The position numbers and the translations under genes are program-made. A DNA stretch of 50,185 nt from Rhodocyclaceae bacterium. Lineage in GTDB: Bacteria; Pseudomonadota; Gammaproteobacteria; Burkholderiales; Ga0077523. This document shows positions 26,500-35,339 of the stretch, in pieces. The DNA is taken from assembly GCA_020248405.1 (NCBI GenBank), contig JADCHQ010000043.1, positions 1 through 50,185 of the forward strand, written 5' to 3'. Below the pieces are notes generated by a model. The model was not told the origin of the DNA. It saw only the letters and a list, made by a program, of their open reading frames with translations, and ran no database searches. Each line of letters starts with the position of its first letter. Positions within the stretch are counted from its first letter, which is position 1.

Positions 26500-27987
26500 A
26501 TGTTCGACGCCGTTGTCATCGGTTCGGGAATCGGTGGCCTCACCTGCGCCGCCGCCCTGGCGCGCTTCGGCCGGCGGGTGGCCGTATTCGAACAGCACAC
26601 CGTGGCCGGCGGGCTCACCCACACCTTCCAGCGCGATGCCTACACCTGGGATGTGGGCGTGCACTACCTGGGCCAGATGGGGCCGGGCGAGCCCCTGCGC
26701 CGCGTGGTGGACTGGCTGTCGGGCGGTACCATCGACTTCGCCGCCCTGGGTGCGGTGTATGACGTGGTGCGCCTGGCCGATGGCACGCGCTTCGAATACG
26801 CCCGGCCGCGGGCCGCGCTGGAAGCCGGCCTGCGCGAAGCATTCCCCGCCGCCCATGGGGATGTCGAGCGCTACCTTGCGGCCCTGGATGCCGCGCGCTC
26901 CAGTTTCTCCACGCCCTTCCAGCAGCGTGCCATGCCCCCGTGGCTGGGCAGCGCCATGGGCCGGCTCAAGGCCCCGGCACTCAAGCGCTGGTGGGGCCGC
27001 ACGGTCACCGAGGTGCTGAGGGAGTGCACCAGCGACCCGCGCCTGGCCGCGGTGCTCAGCGCCCAGTGGGGCGACCACGGGGGCAAGCCCTCCAGGGCCA
27101 GCTTCGCCGCGCACGCCATGATCACGGACCACTATCTGGCGGGCGCCTGGTACCCGGTGGGCGGCGCCAGCGCTTTCGCCTGCGGCCTCGTGCCCGTGGC
27201 AAGAATCCTGCTGGAAAACGGTCGCGCCGCGGGCGTGGCTCTGGAGGACGGAACGCGGCATGAAGCCCGGGTGGTGATCTCCGGCGTGGGCGCCCGGGGC
27301 ACCGTCTCCCGCTTGCTGCCGCCCGAGATCGGCCAATCGCCCTGGGGCCGCGAAGTGAACGCCCTGGAGCCCTCCTTCTGCCACACCTGCCTCTACGTGG
27401 GGCTCGAGGGCGACGTGGAGGCCGCCGGCGCAAGCCGCGCCAACCACTGGATCTACGAATCGCCGGATATCGAGGCGATTTGGGACGATCCCTTCTCGCA
27501 GGCACGCGCCCCCGCGCTGTTTGTGTCCTTTCCATCCCTGAAGGACCCATCACGCACCGCTGGCGAACGCCACCACACGGCCGAAGTGGTAGCGTGGACC
27601 GACTGGAAGGTCTTTGAACCCTGGGCTGGCACCCGCTGGGGAGAGCGCCCCGAGGACTATCGCGCGCTGCGCGACTCTCTGCAGCATTCGCTGCGCGCGC
27701 AGTTCGAACAGGCCTTTCCCGGCCTCGCGCCCATGATCAAGCTGTGCGAGCTCTCCACCCCGCTATCCACGGTGCACTTCACCGGCCACGAGCGCGGCGC
27801 CGTGTACGGCCTCGACACCACGCCCGCGCGCTTCGCCTCCCGGGCGCTGGACATCCGCACGCCCGTGCCGGGCCTGCTGCTCACGGGCCAGGACGTGGTC
27901 ACGCCCGGCGTGGCCGGTGCACTGATGGGCGGGATTCTGTCCGCGGCGGTGATGGAGCCGCGGGTGTTCACGAAACTGCCGCGCTGA
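26500..27987 (+). CDS. FAD-dependent oxidoreductase, phytoene-desaturase/retinol-saturase-like
   Basis: The 495-residue product opens with a Rossmann FAD motif VVIGSGIGGLTCAAALARFG (5-24) and EQHTVAGG, and has the C-terminal GLLLTGQDVVTPGVAGALMGG segment of the phytoene dehydrogenase/carotenoid isomerase/retinol saturase group. No other carotenoid genes are near, so it more likely acts on another polyunsaturated lipid or isoprenoid. The ATG at 26500 is chosen because GGGAGC lies just upstream and the FAD motif begins at once; the open frame upstream translates the tandem repeat. Two small membrane protein genes follow at 3 and 18 bases spacing and are probably in the same operon. Confidence 0.85.
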   Translation: MFDAVVIGSGIGGLTCAAALARFGRRVAVFEQHTVAGGLTHTFQRDAYTWDVGVHYLGQMGPGEPLRRVVDWLSGGTIDFAALGAVYDVVRLADGTRFEYARPRAALEAGLREAFPAAHGDVERYLAALDAARSSFSTPFQQRAMPPWLGSAMGRLKAPALKRWWGRTVTEVLRECTSDPRLAAVLSAQWGDHGGKPSRASFAAHAMITDHYLAGAWYPVGGASAFACGLVPVARILLENGRAAGVALEDGTRHEARVVISGVGARGTVSRLLPPEIGQSPWGREVNALEPSFCHTCLYVGLEGDVEAAGASRANHWIYESPDIEAIWDDPFSQARAPALFVSFPSLKDPSRTAGERHHTAEVVAWTDWKVFEPWAGTRWGERPEDYRALRDSLQHSLRAQFEQAFPGLAPMIKLCELSTPLSTVHFTGHERGAVYGLDTTPARFASRALDIRTPVPGLLLTGQDVVTPGVAGALMGGILSAAVMEPRVFTKLPR

Positions 27988-27990
27988 ACC

Positions 27991-28392
27991 ATGAGCTACC
28001 GATTCGAACAGCGGGGCCGGCGGCCGATGGTCGCGGTGGCCATGGCGCTGGGCATGGGTTTCACCGTGCTCGGCCTCACACACGACGCGCCCTGGTACTT
28101 CACCACCGTGGCGGCGCTGCCCACCCTCATGGCCCTGATGCACTTCGCCCGCAACAGCCACAGCGGCCTGATGCTCGAAGCCGACACGCTGACGCTGTTC
28201 AAGGACAGGTGGCGTCATGTCATCCACGTCGGGACCATCCGCAGCGTGCGGGTTACCCAATGGTCGGAAGGCCAGGGCGATATCTGGCTCGATCTCGAGG
28301 ATAAGCCGCCCTATCGAATACCGGGCTACTGCTTCGGGTCGGCAGCAGAGCTGGCGGACGCCTTTTGCAAACGCGGCATCGCCGTCCGCTAA
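27991..28392 (+). CDS. Small membrane protein, unknown function
   Basis: The 133-residue product has two predicted membrane helices (about 13-31 and 35-53) followed by a beta-rich cytoplasmic or periplasmic tail of about 75 residues (LMLEADTLTLFKDRWRHVIH, SVRVTQWSEGQGDIWLDLED). The layout is like small bacterial PH-domain membrane proteins, but the family is not firmly recognised. It starts three bases after the stop of the FAD oxidoreductase gene, so the two are almost certainly co-transcribed. Confidence 0.7.
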   Translation: MSYRFEQRGRRPMVAVAMALGMGFTVLGLTHDAPWYFTTVAALPTLMALMHFARNSHSGLMLEADTLTLFKDRWRHVIHVGTIRSVRVTQWSEGQGDIWLDLEDKPPYRIPGYCFGSAAELADAFCKRGIAVR

Positions 28393-28410
28393 CAGGGGGC
28401 ACCCATCATC

Positions 28411-28782
28411 ATGGACTTCATCGTGGCGCTGACCTTTCTGATCGCGGCGCTGCTCGTGCTGACGCCGCCCATTGCCGTCTGGCGCGGTTTTTCGCGGCAC
28501 GCCGCAGGAGTGACATGGCCACGAACCGTGTTATCGCTGCTGGCGCCCTTCATGGCCGGCTATGGCTTCGTGCTTTTGCTGTGGCTTCCCAGCTACCAGG
28601 GCCAGTGCGGCGGCTGGCTTGGTGAAACCTCCCCATGCAGCGGCTTCAGCCAGTATGCGAGCGAAACCTCGTTCTGGACCGCCATGATCATGGCGATGCC
28701 TGGTCTGGCGGGCATCACGCTGGGCGTTGCGATCCTGATTTTTTGCCTCATCAGGCGGCGCAAGGCCGGTGCTGCATCCTGA
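28411..28782 (+). CDS. Small membrane protein with three predicted helices, unknown function
   Basis: The 123-residue product has predicted helices at about 3-22, 38-60 and 88-113, ending in the positively charged RRRKAGAAS, which suggests a cytoplasmic C-terminus. A loop holds two cysteines (CGGWLGETSPC) that could form a disulfide outside the membrane. It is 18 bases after the previous gene and closes the operon before the hairpin at 28785. No family was recognised. Confidence 0.65.
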   Translation: MDFIVALTFLIAALLVLTPPIAVWRGFSRHAAGVTWPRTVLSLLAPFMAGYGFVLLLWLPSYQGQCGGWLGETSPCSGFSQYASETSFWTAMIMAMPGLAGITLGVAILIFCLIRRRKAGAAS

Positions 28783-28784
28783 CA

Positions 28785-28817
28785 GGCGCAGGGTCCGAAT
28801 CAGCAAGACCCCGCGCC
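28785..28817. terminator. Hairpin between convergent genes, likely bidirectional terminator
   Basis: GGCGCAGGGTC (28785-28795) pairs with GACCCCGCGCC (28807-28817) as an 11-base stem with one mismatch and an 11-base loop. It begins three bases after the stop of the small membrane gene and lies 71 bases from the stop of the opposing ABC transporter gene. There is no long T-run. Confidence 0.45.
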
Positions 28818-28887
28818 GGCCCACGACGTTGACGGTAGGCTGCCCCGCAGTCGCACCCCCTCGAGCCGGTGGGTTCGGCGCCGGGTC

Positions 28888-30651
28888 TCAGGCCACGAAC
28901 TGCAACGCCGCCAGTCTCGCGTAGAGCGTGTCGCCCGCCACGAGCTGGTCGTGGGTGCCCAGCGCCACCAGGCGGCCATGGTCGAGCACGGCGATGCGCT
29001 GCGCGCCCTTCACGGTGGCCAGGCGGTGGGCGATCACCAACGTGGTGCGGTCCTGCATGAGCCGCTCCAGGGCCGCCTGCACCATGCGCTCGGATTCGGC
29101 GTCCAGGGCGCTGGTGGCCTCGTCCAGCAGCAGCACGGGGCGGTCGGCGAGGATGGCGCGGGCGATGGCGATACGCTGGCGCTGGCCGCCGGACAGACGC
29201 ACGCCGCGCTCGCCCAGCTCCGTGTCCAGCCCCTGGGGCAGGCGCTGCACGAATTCCGTGGCGAAGGCCGCATCGCAGGCGGCGCGCACTTCGTCGTCCA
29301 AGGCTTCAGGCCGGGCGTAGCGCACGTTGTCGCGCACGCTGGCGGCGAAGATGGCCGGCTCCTGGGACACCACGGCGATGCGCGAGCGCACATGGACTGG
29401 ATCGGCGCTGCGCAGGTCCACGCCGTCCAGCCGCACGGCTCCCGCATGCGGATCGTAGAAGCGCTGCAGCAGCTGGAACACGGTGGTCTTGCCCGCTCCT
29501 GAGGGGCCCACCAGCGCCACCCGCTCGCCGGGCTCCACTGCGAGCGAGAAACCGTCCAGGGCCGGCGTGTCGGGCCGCGAGGGGTAGAAGAAGCGCACCT
29601 CGTCGAAAGCAATCGCCCCGCGGGCGGGCTCGGGCAACGGCACGGGGCTCGCGGGCGCGGCGATCTCGGGGGCGGTGTCCAGAATCTCAACAAGCCGCTC
29701 GGCGGCGCCGGCGCCGCGTTGCAGGTCGCCCCACACCTCCGCCAGCGCACCCGCCGCCGAGGCCACACTGGCGGCATAGAACACAAAGGCCGACAACTCA
29801 CCCGGCGTGAGGCGTCCAGCCAGCACGTCGTGGCCGCCCACCCAGAGGATCACGCCGATGCCGGCGAACACCAGGGTGATCACCGCCGCGATCAGCGCGG
29901 CGCGCTGACGGATGCGCCGCCGCGCCGTGTCGAAGGCGGCGTCCAGGCGCGCGCCGAACAGCCGCCGGTCCTGCGGCTCATGGCCATAGGACTGCACGGT
30001 GCGGATCTCGTGTAACGCCTCGTCCACGTAGGCGCCCAGATCGGCGATGCGGTCCTGGCTGGCGCGCGAGAGCTTGCGCACGCGACGCCCGAACAGCCCG
30101 ATGGGCCCCATCACCAAGGGCACGGCCACCAGCACCAGCAGGGTGAGCTTCAAGCTGGTGAGCGCCAGCATCACAAGGCTACCAGCGCCCAGCAGCACGT
30201 TGCGAAGCGCCATGGACACCGAGGTGCTGGCCACCTGTTCCAGCAGCGCCGTGTCGGCGGTGAGCCGCGAGATCACCTCGCCCGTGCGCGCCTGCTCGTA
30301 CCACGACGGTGACAGCGACAGCAGCCGGTCGAACACATGGCGGCGCAGGTCGGAGACCACCCGCTCACCCAGCCACGACACGAGGTAGAAGCGCGTGTAG
30401 GTGGCGGCGGAGAGCATCACCACCAGGGCCAGCATGAGCACCAGGCCACGGTCCAGCGCCGCAGGATCACCGCCACTGAAGCCCGCGTCGATGACGCGCT
30501 TCAGGCCCTGTCCGATCACCAGGAAGGCCGCCGCAGCCAGCACCAGCGCCACGGCGGCGCCAGCGATGCGGGCGCGGTATGCCAGGGCGAGGCGCCAGAG
30601 GATGAGGAGGCTGCGCAGGGACTGACGGGGGCGGGCGGGAGATTCGGTCAC
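28888..30651 (-). CDS. MsbA-like ABC exporter (fused membrane and ATPase domains)
   Basis: The 587-residue protein is a half-size exporter: six membrane helices (about 25-320) and an ATPase domain with Walker A GPSGAGKTTVFQLL, signature LSGGQRQRIAIARA and Walker B VLLLDEATSALD, all intact. It would act as a homodimer to move lipids or hydrophobic drugs outward; MsbA-type flippases and multidrug exporters cannot be told apart from sequence alone. Translation starts at a GTG (30651). It has no neighbour in the same operon, and the small distance to the VWA lipoprotein gene (177 bases, divergent) would hold both promoters. Confidence 0.88.
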   Translation of the reverse strand: MTESPARPRQSLRSLLILWRLALAYRARIAGAAVALVLAAAAFLVIGQGLKRVIDAGFSGGDPAALDRGLVLMLALVVMLSAATYTRFYLVSWLGERVVSDLRRHVFDRLLSLSPSWYEQARTGEVISRLTADTALLEQVASTSVSMALRNVLLGAGSLVMLALTSLKLTLLVLVAVPLVMGPIGLFGRRVRKLSRASQDRIADLGAYVDEALHEIRTVQSYGHEPQDRRLFGARLDAAFDTARRRIRQRAALIAAVITLVFAGIGVILWVGGHDVLAGRLTPGELSAFVFYAASVASAAGALAEVWGDLQRGAGAAERLVEILDTAPEIAAPASPVPLPEPARGAIAFDEVRFFYPSRPDTPALDGFSLAVEPGERVALVGPSGAGKTTVFQLLQRFYDPHAGAVRLDGVDLRSADPVHVRSRIAVVSQEPAIFAASVRDNVRYARPEALDDEVRAACDAAFATEFVQRLPQGLDTELGERGVRLSGGQRQRIAIARAILADRPVLLLDEATSALDAESERMVQAALERLMQDRTTLVIAHRLATVKGAQRIAVLDHGRLVALGTHDQLVAGDTLYARLAALQFVA

Positions 30652-30828
30652 GGGGCGAGTATACGGAGCGGGCAGGCGGACCGGCGTTTAACCGGGCAGG
30701 CAGACCCACCGGCATCGGCCAGACCCGTTCCTGGCCTGCAAGGTCACCCCCGCTCAAACCCCGTTTCGGACTTCTCGCCGTTGATAGTCAGCGGCGCATG
30801 GGCGCCATCATCCAACGGGAGAATCCAC

Positions 30829-32598
30829 ATGCACGCATTACCCAAGACGGCAACGGTCCTGCTGGCCGCGCTGATGGTAACCGCCTGCGCCCGGGTGGCG
30901 CAGGACGATCGGGATCCGGCGGCGACGGCCACCCTGGCGCCGGCGCAGACACCGGCCAGGCCCGCAGCAGCCGCCGCCGCTTCGTCCGCGAACGCCGGCG
31001 CGGCACCAGAGGCCCGCAAGGCGGTTGCCCCCGCGTCGTCCCGTTCCGACCTGGACGGGTTTTCGAAGCGCCGGGTCGAGATGGCCGTGGTGATGGCAGG
31101 CGACGCAGCGGCGTTGTCCGTACACCCGGCGCCCGCTGCCGAGCAGCGGGAGCGTTACCAGAGTCTCGCCCACAATCCGGTCCAGCAGGTGGCGCAGGCG
31201 CCCGTCTCCACCTTCAGCCTCGACGTGGACACGGGCAGCTACAGCAACGTGCGCCGGATGCTGGTTGCCGGTCAACTGCCGCCGCCCGATGCGGTACGCG
31301 TGGAGGAACTGGTCAATTACTTCCCGTACCAGTACGACCCGCCCGGCGACGGCAGTCCCTTTGCGGTTCACACGGAACTGGCGCCGTCGCCCTGGAACCC
31401 GGGCAACGTGATCCTGCGCATCGGCGTGAAGGGGCAAGACCAAGCCAAGCACACACTGCCGCCCGCAAACCTTGTGTTCCTCGTGGACGTGTCGGGCTCC
31501 ATGGATTCACCGGACAAGCTTCCGCTGTTGAAGTCATCCCTCAAGCTGCTCGTGAAGGAACTCCGGGCCCGGGACCGGATCACGCTGGTCACCTATTCCG
31601 GGAGCACGGCGGTGGCACTGCCGCCCACGCCGGGGAACCAGGCTGCCGCCATCACCCTGGCCATCGACACCCTGAGAGCCGGCGGCAGCACGGCGGGGGC
31701 CAGCGGCATCGAGTTGGCCTACCGCGCCGCGCAACAGGCCTTCATTCCGGACGGCATCAATCGCATCCTGCTGGCCACGGACGGCGACTTCAATGTGGGC
31801 GTCACCGACTTCCAGCAGCTCAAGGCCATGGTGGAGGAAAAGCGCAAATCCGGTGTTGCCCTGACCACCCTCGGGTTCGGCACGGGCAACTACAACGAGC
31901 AACTGATGGAGCAACTGGCGGACGCGGGGGACGGTGCCTATTCCTACATCGACACGCTGATGGAAGGTCACAAGGTACTCGTCAACGAAATGACCTCGAC
32001 GCTGGCAACCATCGCCCGCGACGTGAAGGTGCAGGTGGAGTTCAACCCTGCCGCGGTGCGCGAGTACCGGCTGATCGGCTATGAGAACCGCACGCTGCAG
32101 CGCGAGGACTTCAACAACGACCGCGTGGACGCCGGTGACATCGGCGCAGGACACACGGTGACGGCACTCTACGAGCTGACGCTGGCCGATGGCACGGGGC
32201 TGATCGACGACAGCCGCTATGGCCTGAACGACGCCCGGCCCGCCGGCCGGCACGGCGATGAGTTGGCCCACGTGAAGCTGCGTTTCAAGGAGCCTGGGGC
32301 CGACACCAGCCGCCGCCTGGACATGGCCGTAAGGAAGGCGTCGATGAAGCCCCTGGCGCTAGCCAGCGGGGAGTTGCGCTTCGCGCTTGCCGTGGCGGGC
32401 TTCGGCCAGATGCTGCGCGGCGGGCGCTACACCGGCGAATGGACCTTCTTCGATGCGCGCGCCCTGGCCGGCAGCGCCGTGGGGGCAGATCGCTTCGGCT
32501 ACCGCGGCGAGTTCCTGCGCCTGGTGGATCTGGCGCAGTCGCTCTCCACCCGCAAGGTGGGCGAGGCTGGGGCGGTGGTAGTTCCCCGGGGGCGCTGA
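30829..32598 (+). CDS. VWA-domain lipoprotein, YfbK-like
   Basis: From ATG 30829 (CGGGAGA upstream) the product is 589 residues. It has a lipoprotein signal ending LMVTAC with the lipidated Cys at 20, then an Ala/Pro-rich linker. Next come the N-terminal YfbK-type region (VSTFSLDVDTGSYSNVRRML, VRVEELVNYFPYQYDPP), a VWA domain with an intact metal site in VFLVDVSGSMDSPDK, and the C-terminal DUF3520-like part (FRLVDLAQSL-type end). It is probably anchored to the inner or outer membrane facing the periplasm and binds another protein through the VWA metal site. Its function is not known, and no partner gene is adjacent. Confidence 0.88.
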   Translation: MHALPKTATVLLAALMVTACARVAQDDRDPAATATLAPAQTPARPAAAAAASSANAGAAPEARKAVAPASSRSDLDGFSKRRVEMAVVMAGDAAALSVHPAPAAEQRERYQSLAHNPVQQVAQAPVSTFSLDVDTGSYSNVRRMLVAGQLPPPDAVRVEELVNYFPYQYDPPGDGSPFAVHTELAPSPWNPGNVILRIGVKGQDQAKHTLPPANLVFLVDVSGSMDSPDKLPLLKSSLKLLVKELRARDRITLVTYSGSTAVALPPTPGNQAAAITLAIDTLRAGGSTAGASGIELAYRAAQQAFIPDGINRILLATDGDFNVGVTDFQQLKAMVEEKRKSGVALTTLGFGTGNYNEQLMEQLADAGDGAYSYIDTLMEGHKVLVNEMTSTLATIARDVKVQVEFNPAAVREYRLIGYENRTLQREDFNNDRVDAGDIGAGHTVTALYELTLADGTGLIDDSRYGLNDARPAGRHGDELAHVKLRFKEPGADTSRRLDMAVRKASMKPLALASGELRFALAVAGFGQMLRGGRYTGEWTFFDARALAGSAVGADRFGYRGEFLRLVDLAQSLSTRKVGEAGAVVVPRGR

Positions 32599-32612
32599 GG
32601 GACGGCGCCCCC
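32588..32612 (+). terminator. Hairpin overlapping the stop of the VWA lipoprotein gene
   Basis: GGGGGCGC (32588-32595) and GCGCCCCC (32605-32612) make a perfect 8-base GC stem with a 9-base loop that includes the TGA stop. It lies between convergent genes. Without a T-run it may act with Rho or as an mRNA 3' end stabiliser. Confidence 0.4.
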
Positions 32613-32685
32613 GCGCATGGCTGGTGACCCCATGGCAAAGGTGCCGCCAGCGAGGGTCACCGGCCTCGGCCTTGCGCGCCCAGGA

Positions 32686-33426
32686 TCAACCCTGCAGAAG
32701 CTGGCGAACCGCAGCAACGATGAACAGCGTGTTGGTAACCACGTATCGCTTCGCCAGCCGACGCGGCTCCGATGCCAGTCGATGCAACCACTCCAGGCCA
32801 TGGCGCTGCATCCACAGTGGCGCACGGGCCTTGAACCCGGCGTGAAAGTCAAACGCCGCGCCCACGCCGATCATGACCGCGTTGATCTTCCCGCGATGGG
32901 CGGCCATCCACTTTTCCTGCCGGGGACAGCCAAGGCCGACCCAGACGGTTCCGGCACCGGACGAGTTGATCTGCGCAACCACCGCTGCGTCCTCGGCAGG
33001 CGTCATGGCGCCAAAGGGCGGCGCCAGGGCACCCCCGATCCTCAGGCCCGGATTGTCCTCCACGAGCCGGCGCGCCAGGGCTTCCAGCACCTCGGCCGTT
33101 GCGCCGAACAGAAAGATGGGCTCCCCGGTCGTCGCGGCCAACGCGCAGTAGCGCAGCATCAGGTCGGGGCCGCTGATCCTGTCTTGCGCCGCGTATCCAA
33201 GGCGCCTGAGCATCCACGCAACCGGAGCCCCGTCGGGCGTCGCCATGTCGGCTTCCCGGATAACCTCACTGAAGGCCGCGTCCCGCCTTGCCGTCACGCA
33301 GGAGTGCGCGTTGCAGATGCACACGTATCGGCTTTCGTGGCGTCCGGCCCAGGCGGAAATGGTGGCGATGGCCGTGGACCAATCGACGACGTTGATGGGC
33401 GCGCCAATCACGGACGCTTTCTTCAT
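32686..33426 (-). CDS. WecG/TagA/CpsF-family glycosyltransferase (GT26)
   Basis: From ATG 33426 the product is 246 residues, the usual family length. It shows VCICNAHSCVTARRDAAF, ADMATPDGAPVAWMLRRLG and WVGLGCPRQEKWMAAHRGKI, the last being the conserved G-x-P-(K/R)-Q-E-x-W segment. These enzymes transfer a sugar such as N-acetylmannosamine to a lipid-linked acceptor in polysaccharide synthesis. The open frame goes further upstream but enters the preceding gene. It follows the GT4 gene by 25 bases. No flippase, polymerase or sugar-nucleotide genes are nearby, so the pair may serve a pathway encoded elsewhere. Confidence 0.87.
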   Translation of the reverse strand: MKKASVIGAPINVVDWSTAIATISAWAGRHESRYVCICNAHSCVTARRDAAFSEVIREADMATPDGAPVAWMLRRLGYAAQDRISGPDLMLRYCALAATTGEPIFLFGATAEVLEALARRLVEDNPGLRIGGALAPPFGAMTPAEDAAVVAQINSSGAGTVWVGLGCPRQEKWMAAHRGKINAVMIGVGAAFDFHAGFKARAPLWMQRHGLEWLHRLASEPRRLAKRYVVTNTLFIVAAVRQLLQG

Positions 33427-33451
33427 GTGGTGGGGCTCGGACAACCGCGCG

Positions 33452-34573
33452 TCAACATCCCGGGGCTCCCGCGTGCAGCCTTGTGAATACGTCAATGATT
33501 CCGGCTGCGCATTTCTGCCATGTGAAATCCGCCACCGCCCCCGTGATCTCCGCGGCATCGGGATGGCTTCCCGCCAGCACCGCCGTCATTGCACTCGCTG
33601 TCCGGTCGGGATCATCCAGCGGCACGAGCGTAGCGGCACCCCGGGTCACCTCCCGAAGCGCCGGGATGTCGCTGCAGATCACGGGGGTCCCGTGCGCCAT
33701 GGCCTCCACCGGCGGAAAGCCGAAACCCTCGATTCGCGGCAGGAACAACAGCAACGACGCGTGCGCGTAGCAGCCGTGCAACTGGGCATCCGTCAGCCTC
33801 GACACGCAATGGACACCTGCCACGCTGCTTGCGTCGAGCCCGCACACAACCATGGGCAAAGGATGGGGCGTTCGCTCGCGATATCGCTGGTATGCCTGCA
33901 GGACGCCAGTGGCGTTCTTGTGCGGCAGCCGGGACGTGACGGCCATGATGTAGGGGCCTGGCAGCGGTGGTTCACCCGGAGGCGTCGTCGGGATGCCATT
34001 GGGAACAACGCAAACACCCTCGCGCCGCCCGACGCGGGTCTTAATGTCGTCGGCAGTGGCCTGCGAGATTGCGATGAGCCCATGGGCGCCCCGCACGCTG
34101 TCGATCAGGGCTCTTGCCACGACGTGCTCCTCCAGGAGACCGAAATGGCCGGGATGATGCGCCCGGTACCAGAGAGGAATCAGATCGTGGACCACCACCA
34201 CCGTGCGCACCCGCGGCGCCAACAGCCCCATGGCGTACGGCAGGAATCCCTTGGGTGAAAAATAGATTTCCGCCCGCGCTTTGGCGGCTTCGAGCGCTGC
34301 GCGTCCGCGCCACCAGACCTGGCGCGCGAATTTTCCAGGCACGCCGTGGTGCAGGATCCGGGTGCTCACGGTCGGGGCTGCAAGGCGGAAGTCCGCCGCG
34401 CATGCCGAATTGCAGGCCACGACAAACTGGATCGAGGGTCCGGCCACTTCGGTGAGCGCGGGAAGCAGGTGGCGAGCGTAGTTGTAGATACCCATGCTCT
34501 TGCCCGTGCCCGGTGCAAGCTCAAAGGCATCGAACAGGACACGCATGGGCGCCGGCTGCACAACACTGTTCAC
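33452..34573 (-). CDS. GT4-family glycosyltransferase
   Basis: The GTG at 34573, preceded by GGGGGAAG, gives a 373-residue product; an ATG at 34546 is an alternative but has no ribosome site. The protein has the GT-B layout: an N-terminal domain starting MRVLFDAFELAPGTGKSMGI and a C-terminal domain with YIMAVTSRLPHKN and the nucleotide-sugar-binding EGFGFPPVEAMAHGTPV (E-x7-E type). It probably adds a mannosyl or related sugar during exopolysaccharide or glycan synthesis at the inner membrane surface. It is paired with the WecG-type enzyme downstream. Confidence 0.87.
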   Translation of the reverse strand: MNSVVQPAPMRVLFDAFELAPGTGKSMGIYNYARHLLPALTEVAGPSIQFVVACNSACAADFRLAAPTVSTRILHHGVPGKFARQVWWRGRAALEAAKARAEIYFSPKGFLPYAMGLLAPRVRTVVVVHDLIPLWYRAHHPGHFGLLEEHVVARALIDSVRGAHGLIAISQATADDIKTRVGRREGVCVVPNGIPTTPPGEPPLPGPYIMAVTSRLPHKNATGVLQAYQRYRERTPHPLPMVVCGLDASSVAGVHCVSRLTDAQLHGCYAHASLLLFLPRIEGFGFPPVEAMAHGTPVICSDIPALREVTRGAATLVPLDDPDRTASAMTAVLAGSHPDAAEITGAVADFTWQKCAAGIIDVFTRLHAGAPGC

Positions 34574-34898
34574 GGTCAGGCTTCCCCCGGGCAATGCTTC
34601 CGGTCTGGGTGATTCGAGGGCGCCTGGCGCCACGGGCGGGGCGCATCCGCATCGCCCTCGAGCGAAGGTCGTTCGAGGCGGTCTCGCGTTCGGCGAAACG
34701 GGGTACGCAACTTCATCGGGCAGCCGGGAAACCCTGATGGCGGGCGCAGCCGGGCGCCGATCGCGCGCTTTCCCCGCTGGCTGACTATAGGCAACCGTGT
34801 TTCCCGCGGTCAACGGCGCGGGCGCGGGAATCGTGCGTGCTCGTCATGAACGAACCCAACGCCCCTATCGCGCCGCCGCGACCACCGTGCTGCTGGCC
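34574..34898. other. Spacer between glycosyltransferase pair and thioesterase gene
   Basis: No gene was recognised in these 325 bases; the frames present have no family pattern. TCGAGGGCG (34614-34622) and CGCCCTCGA (34653-34661) are a 9-base inverted repeat with a 30-base gap just upstream of the glycosyltransferase start, so they could be an operator or part of the leader. The promoter for the glycosyltransferase pair should lie here. Confidence 0.45.
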
Positions 34899-35339
34899 TC
34901 AGCGTATCTGCGCCGCCTTCGCCGTGGCCAGGCACACGGCGCACAGCGTCTCGCGACCGCCCTTCTCCACGAACACCTGCGCCTCGCCGAACAGCAGCGT
35001 GCTGCCGGGCTTGATCACGCGACCGCGGGCGACGAGTTTTTCGCCCGCGGGGGGCGCCACCACCTTCACGTCGTAGTCCACCGTGGACACCAGCCAGCCG
35101 GCCGGCACCAGGGTGAAGGTGGCGCTCACGGCGGCAAAGTCGGCCAGCGAGCCCACCACCGCACCCGCGAAAAACCCTGGGCGAAAGGACAACTCGTCGC
35201 GATACGGCAGAACAATCTCCGTCTCGCCCGGCTCGATGCGCGAGTAGTCGAAGCCCAGCAGCTTGGCGAAGGGCATGCTCAGCACCGACTTGCGCACCAG
35301 CGCGGCGAAGTCGGGGTTGGCGGCGGTGAATCCGGTCAT
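34899..35339 (-). CDS. PaaI-type hotdog thioesterase
   Basis: The 146-residue product has the hotdog layout of the 4HBT/PaaI family: PFAKLLGFDYSRIEPGETEI, RPGFFAGAVVGSLADFAAVS (helix with the usual small residues and catalytic-region Asp) and a C-terminal strand pair. It would hydrolyse an acyl-CoA thioester in the cytoplasm. The start codon overlaps the stop of the HisD-like gene (ATGA), and it is the last gene of the Pot-type importer operon. The substrate is unknown; clearing a CoA intermediate or by-product of the pathway is a reasonable guess. Confidence 0.85.
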   Translation of the reverse strand: MTGFTAANPDFAALVRKSVLSMPFAKLLGFDYSRIEPGETEIVLPYRDELSFRPGFFAGAVVGSLADFAAVSATFTLVPAGWLVSTVDYDVKVVAPPAGEKLVARGRVIKPGSTLLFGEAQVFVEKGGRETLCAVCLATAKAAQIR

